From Centropus unirufus (taxonomy: Eukaryota > Chordata > Aves > Cuculiformes > Centropidae), in NCBI GenBank assembly GCA_013397695.1, contig VYZI01000106.1:124001-188000 (forward strand): 64,000 bases of DNA. The letters are read 5' to 3'. Shown here in pieces: positions 63,751-64,000 of the stretch (position 1 is the first letter of the stretch; every line of letters starts with the position of its first letter). The position numbers were made by a program, and so were the translations under genes. The notes below the pieces were generated by a model, which had not been told where the DNA came from, ran no database searches, and saw only the letters and a list, made by a program, of their open reading frames with translations.

Positions 63751-64000
63751 AATTCTTTTTGAAGTTCTGCCTCCTTGTCTCCAATTGCATGTCAAAATTC
63801 ATACAGTATGAAGGTAACAATATTATATAATGTAGCTGTGTTTGGATAAGTGCTGCAAGGATGAGCAAAGTTATCAACGTGGTTTCTATGGTATAAGAAA
63901 TTACTACATATAGCAAAACTTTCTAAAAATTTGCTGAGGGAAAACACAAAAAAAGCAATATGACTAAGTTATGTGAATATGAAACCTGAGTTATATGAAT

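Overview
This window is vertebrate nuclear DNA, AT-rich and intron-rich, and almost certainly from a bird. Evidence for a bird: several CR1 LINE 3' ends with the avian-style tail, a solo endogenous-retrovirus LTR of a type I associate with songbirds, and another avian ERVL-type LTR. Passerine is my best guess, at moderate confidence. The short open reading frames scattered across the window are mostly chance frames.

The only protein-coding gene I can support is the 3' half of MMP16 (MT3-MMP, a membrane-type matrix metalloproteinase) on the + strand. Six exons are visible, at 2971-3132, 5975-6192, 28911-29049, 37068-37218, 41676-41791 and 43889-44223. By analogy with the ten-exon mammalian gene they should be exons 5-10. 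All splice phases agree (1/1, 1/0, 0/1, 1/2, 2/1, 1/stop). Joined, they give the last 373 residues: the zinc-binding active site and Met-turn, the proline-rich hinge, the four-bladed hemopexin domain, the stalk, one transmembrane helix and a 20-residue cytoplasmic tail. The signal peptide, prodomain, furin site and first part of the catalytic domain lie upstream of the window.

Region by region: 1-2970 is the end of intron 4. 3133-43888 holds introns 5-9, of which intron 6 (22.7 kb) is largest. It carries degraded CR1 tails, a G-rich quadruplex-like tract, a 16-bp hairpin, a solo LTR with a perfect 5-bp target duplication, and a (GAATA)n array of about 190 bp. Introns 7 and 8 each carry a CR1 copy, in opposite orientations, flanking exon 8. 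From 44224 the 3' UTR runs at least to a polyadenylation signal at 45331 and probably to about 48330 or beyond. It contains an 18-bp perfect inverted repeat whose downstream arm is also a perfect 8-mer match for the miR-146 seed. The rest (about 48.3-64 kb) appears intergenic: a 946-bp assembly gap bounded by an (ATTTT)n repeat and a run of 31 G, two LTR-type elements and an old CR1 reverse-transcriptase fragment.

I found no novel multi-gene system. The most unusual signals are regulatory or structural: the 3' UTR inverted repeat over the miR-146 site, a mirrored pair of perfect octamer (POU) motifs in intron 8, the intron-6 hairpin, and a stronger alternative donor just after exon 9 that would give a soluble enzyme.
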